Shown piece by piece: positions 10,683-13,738 of a DNA stretch of 13,738 bases. Position numbers and translations under genes: made by a program. Positions within the stretch are counted from its first letter, which is position 1. The number at the start of each line of letters is the position of its first letter. The stretch is from Ettlia oleoabundans (lineage: Eukaryota > Chlorophyta > Chlorophyceae > Chlamydomonadales). Below the pieces are notes generated by a model. The model was not told the DNA's origin. It did no database searches and was given only the letters and a program-made list of their open reading frames with translations. Location of the stretch: NCBI GenBank assembly GCA_019693395.1, contig JAAMXP010003105.1, positions 1 to 13,738 of the forward strand, in the 5' to 3' direction.

Positions 10683-11130
10683 ACTGCCTCACCCGAGCCA
10701 TCGGCACAATGCAGACCCACCCACCCACCCCTTCAGACTACCAGCAGCGCTGGTGGGTGCAACAACACGACCCCTTCCCACCCGCCTCTTGGCGACATAC
10801 CTATAGCGACCTAGCCAAATGTACATGCCAGTAGCAGGCAGTTTTGATTGTTTTATATTGTAGTGCTAGCGCGACTTGTTTTCCACGGCATCCTTTTTTG
10901 TCGCGGCCGGGATTGCTGGTCCGGATTTTTACCTGCAGCTGCTTTACCCTAGCGATGCCCTCCCTTTCATGCCCTTGCAACTGGTACATCTAGTTTTGTT
11001 CGTATCGACTGAGAGTTATGCAACTTTCATGAAAGAATGAGCCCCAGACGGAACAGGAGTTGTCATCAGACTTGCAGGTACAGAATAGTAGAAGTTCAGG
11101 CATCAATCAAACGGCGGCGGAAGTGAGGGA
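10683..11130. other. Intergenic 3' region between convergent LACS and the phosphatase-like gene
   Basis: This 448-bp gap follows the LACS TAA and, on the other strand, the TGA of the phosphatase-like gene, so it must hold both 3' UTRs and cleavage sites. No TGTAA, the usual chlorophycean poly(A) signal, occurs on either strand. The near-match TGTAC occurs on the plus strand at 10820-10824 and on the minus strand at 11082-11078, 10988-10984 and 10825-10821. A C-run cluster lies just after the LACS stop, and the stretch around 10840-10862 is T-rich. I see no further gene. Confidence 0.6.
10716..10731 (-). other. Four-tract G-quadruplex-type motif after the LACS stop codon
   Basis: The plus strand reads CCC-A-CCC-A-CCC-A-CCCC, so the minus strand has four runs of at least three G with single-T loops, the classic strong G-quadruplex pattern. 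It begins 34 nt past the LACS stop, on the strand read by the convergent gene. Folding in the cell is inferred. Confidence 0.6.
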
Positions 11131-13697
11131 TCAGCTGCCAGTTGCAGCAGCTGCACTAGGCACATCACCGGCAGCTGATACAGGCAGCTGGTAGTTGGTG
11201 CACAGCACTGTACCCCGAGTAATCTCCCGCTGCCCCGCAGGCCAGTTGACAATGGTGATGCCGCCGTCGCTCATGCAGAACAGTGCACCCACAGCGGCCT
11301 CGTCCCTCGCCTCCACCTGGACAATCGGTTGCTGCTGCTGTGCCTGCTGCGGGTCGGCAGCTGGTGCAAAGCCCTTTTTCACGGGGCCCAGGCAGGCACC
11401 CAGCAACAGCTGGCAAGCCTCGGCACAGGCGACCGCCACCACACAGCGGCCGTCCCCAGGTGTGAACAGAGCGGCCTGCGCAAAGGGCAAGGAGCTGCAG
11501 ATGTAGTGGCAGTGGGTAGTGCTTGGGTGCAGGGTCTTGCTGTTAGGCACAGGTTTGCTCCTCAACACGGCATTTGTCTATTTTTGCGCAGTTTTTACAA
11601 CAGAAGATTGCAGGCAGATGTTCCAAGGGACTACAGGCACCTTCGATCCACAGAGCCCTCACCTCACCCCCCACCGATCATCCCCCACCCCCATCCCAGA
11701 ACCCTCCCCAAGTAATCGTCGTCCCCACTGCAGAAACACCGGCAGCAGTCTTTCCACCCACCTGCACCGCTGTCTTGATGTCCAGGGCCTGCTGCGCTGC
11801 GCTGCCGATGCCGATGAGCGGCGGTGCGGTGGCTCCGTTGCTGGCCAGCAGGTTGAGAGAAGTCTGCAGGGCAGGAAACAGTGGACAACCAGACCAGCGG
11901 TATGTGGCACAAGAGCACGGCGGTAGAGGAGGTTACAGCAGCGGGTACCAGGGCTGTTTTGCACGGCTACCTATTCTGCATGCAGTGCACAGGCTTCCAC
12001 AAGTTTCGCGACATGCAGTACAGTAGGTCGTAGTGTTGATAGTAGTGCACCGCACCTGCACTGCAGGGGACGTGGCGTCTCCGCACACCAACACCAGTCG
12101 GTTGGGAATCGATTTGCCAAGCTTGTTGGGGTTGAGTGGCTTATCAGGGAACTGCAGATTAACTAGCGGGGGTCTTGTAAGATGTGTACAAACCAGCGGG
12201 GGCAGTACGGTAGAAGTGAGAACAGTGAGCATCGCTTTGCCAGGCAACCTTCCAACCATGCAGCTCACTTTGCGCGGTTGAGTCGCGTCACACACCAGCC
12301 AACGGCCCCACAACCACGGCAAAGAGCCAAACTTATCACCAACCCATCAGCAGACTACCCACCACACCACCCACCCACCCACCTGGTTCATGCGCTCGAC
12401 CCGCACTCGCGGCGGCAGCGGCACCCTCTGGCTGTTCTCGCTGCCAGGGTACTCAAAGTCGAGCACCGTGAAGGCGGCATTGCTCTGGGCAAAGCGCCGG
12501 AAGAAGGCCGGGGGTAAGCCCACCGCTGTGCACAGCAGGGCTTGGTTGACTGCGTTACAACAGAAAAGGAAAGGAGGGGATGGGGATAGTCGGCAGGCAG
12601 GCAATGAGTTTGTCGGTTGGCGGTCAGGCAGTTGACAGGCGGGCAAGCAGTGGGTGGGTGGGCAGGCGTCAGCTGACCATCGAGAGCTCAGCAGAACCCA
12701 AGCTTTAAGCCTGGTGGTCAATGAGGCGTGATAGCCAGGCAGCTGGTCTGGACAAGACTGTCCAGGATATGATACAAGCAGACAGGCAAGCAGGCAGGCA
12801 GGACATCTTACCCGCCCATCAACCCACCCACTCACCAGCGTTGTGCGCCACCACCAGCCCACAGCTGCCCAATGCCCTGTGGTTCAGCATCTCCCTCCAG
12901 GCCAGGGAGGCGCGGTACCACAACTCTCGTACCTGCAGTACTAGGCAGTACCATTTGCATGCAAAAACGTCCGCAAGGTATCACATAACGCGGGGCTTCA
13001 TGCGGTGCCAGCACATTCGCTACTAACTGCTTCGCAAGCCCACCAGCCCAGGCAAAACGTGCAACCTTGATGCATCCAGCCAGGCTGCTCTCAGCCCACG
13101 ACCCGCATCATCCACCCATCCACCGCCATGTGCCTCTGAAGCAAGCAGCACTGGCAGCCCTGCATGCACACTGCCCACCCACCGGCGCGTGCCCATCAAT
13201 AATGAAATCTGCGGGACTGTACTGCCACGCCTGGTACTGCTCCACGTACCGCGTGCGGCTCTCTATTTTGTCCAGGCCCTGCGGTGCAGTGGAGCAAAAA
13301 CATACAAACATATCACTTGGCTCTAAAAAAGGCAACGAACATCCTGGAGTCGAGTCATGATGGCGGGCTTCTGTGCTTGGTTATGACTGGAAGGTTGGCT
13401 GTGCTTTTCGCTATCAGCAGGTCGGCTGTCTGCCTGTTTGACGAACTCAACTGGCAGCCGTTGAGCTGATTTTTTTGACAACGAGCGTCCAAGTCTACCT
13501 GTCACCTATCAACAATGTGCTGTAAGCATGTCCATAGCCGCAAGCACCACCCTTGCCTGAAAGGTGTACAAGTCGATTTCCCGGAGGCATGGCAGAGAGA
13601 TGGTGGCCCCTCGGCGCCCGCCCCACACTATCTCAGATGTTTGGGCCGCTCGCTTGAGGGGGCTGAAGAACAAGCACTGGAAGTCCCAGCTAGCTAG
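11131..13697 (-). CDS. Phosphoglycerate-mutase-like protein, plant 'probable 2-carboxyarabinitol-1-phosphatase' type, 5' end missing
   Basis: Resembles the chloroplast two-domain histidine-phosphatase protein annotated in plants as probable 2-carboxy-D-arabinitol-1-phosphatase, which would remove the phosphate from a Rubisco inhibitor; that activity in algae is not established, so the substrate is open. Exons on the minus strand: 13697-13557, 13278-13183, 12932-12836, 12549-12383, 12151-12056, 11863-11762, 11475-11131; they join in frame to 347 residues plus TGA. First domain: FFSPLKRAAQTSEIVWGG, LREIDLYTFQG (acid residue), DFIIDGHAPVRELWYRA and VVAHNAVNQALL (second catalytic His) look intact; the RHG strand is off the right edge. 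The second half is reduced: LVLVCGDATSP sits where an RHG-type motif is expected, and VVAVACAEACQLLLG where the second His is expected, so it is probably non-catalytic. It ends with GGITIVNWPAGQ and TVLCTNYQLP, like the plant C-terminus, after a Gln-rich loop (QAQQQQ). The first intron shown is GC-AG. Family is sure, function less. Confidence 0.85.
13279..13556 (-). other. GC-AG intron in the phosphatase-like gene
   Basis: The upstream exon ends ACC TTT CAG and the intron begins GCAAGG; it ends CACCGCAG before GGCCTGGAC. Joining in phase 0 yields DLYTFQ-GLDKIE, which matches the family order around the conserved acidic residue. The nearest GT on the intron side would add residues that break this motif. 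This is the second GC-AG intron among 32 complete introns in the window. Confidence 0.8.
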
Positions 13698-13738
13698 CTG
13701 CAGCGGGGCGGGTGGGGTGAGGCGCTCAGTGGGGGGTG

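Noticed and set aside
10418..10834. Plus-strand 138-codon open frame spanning LACS intron 19 and the 3' region
   Set aside because: It is out of frame with the conserved exons, crosses the splice acceptor, and has no recognisable motif.
12585..12800. GGCAGGCAGG-type runs as a CRISPR array or satellite
   Set aside because: Spacing is irregular with no conserved repeat-spacer order; these are pyrimidine-rich (on the gene strand) intron tracts of a eukaryotic gene.
11131..13697. A mobile element or viral origin for the right-hand gene
   Set aside because: It has seven in-frame exons with the same splice-site style as its neighbours and matches a plant nuclear gene family; no terminal repeats or replication genes are seen.

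Overview
The window is nuclear DNA of a green alga. It is moderately GC-rich and densely split by spliceosomal introns, with exons of 29-345 nt and introns of about 190-374 nt. Acceptors are almost always (T/C)GCAG and many donors are GTGGGT. The best protein resemblances are to land-plant families. I infer a chlorophyte, probably Chlorophyceae; no species can be named. All exon joins were worked out by hand from reading frame, splice sites and recalled family motifs, without alignment software.

Three protein-coding genes fill the window. (1) Minus strand, 3264 down to 246: eIF3d, the cap-binding subunit of translation initiation factor 3. Eight exons are visible and the C-terminal part lies off the left edge. 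(2) Plus strand, 3630-10682: a complete 20-exon long-chain acyl-CoA synthetase of the plant peroxisomal LACS6/LACS7 type. The spliced CDS is 2106 nt and encodes 701 residues. (3) Minus strand, 13697 down to 11131: the last seven exons of a two-domain phosphoglycerate-mutase-like protein of the plant 'probable 2-carboxy-D-arabinitol-1-phosphatase' type. Its 5' part lies off the right edge.

Layout: 1-245 is the visible part of an eIF3d intron starting with a G-run and GGC repeats. eIF3d and LACS are head to head across 365 bp (3265-3629), so this gap must hold both 5' regions. LACS and the phosphatase-like gene are tail to tail across 448 bp (10683-11130), which holds both 3' regions. The genes are not an operon; they act in translation, fatty-acid activation (probably at the peroxisome) and possibly chloroplast sugar-phosphate metabolism.

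I found no undescribed multi-gene system. The points most worth checking are: a near-consensus PTS2 peroxisomal signal at the LACS N-terminus with no PTS1 at the C-terminus; an in-frame ATG inside LACS intron 1 that would make an isoform without that signal; two GC-AG introns; a second mutase domain that has lost its catalytic histidines; a Gly/Arg/Gln-rich RGG-type insert in eIF3d; and no TGTAA poly(A) signal between the two convergent genes.
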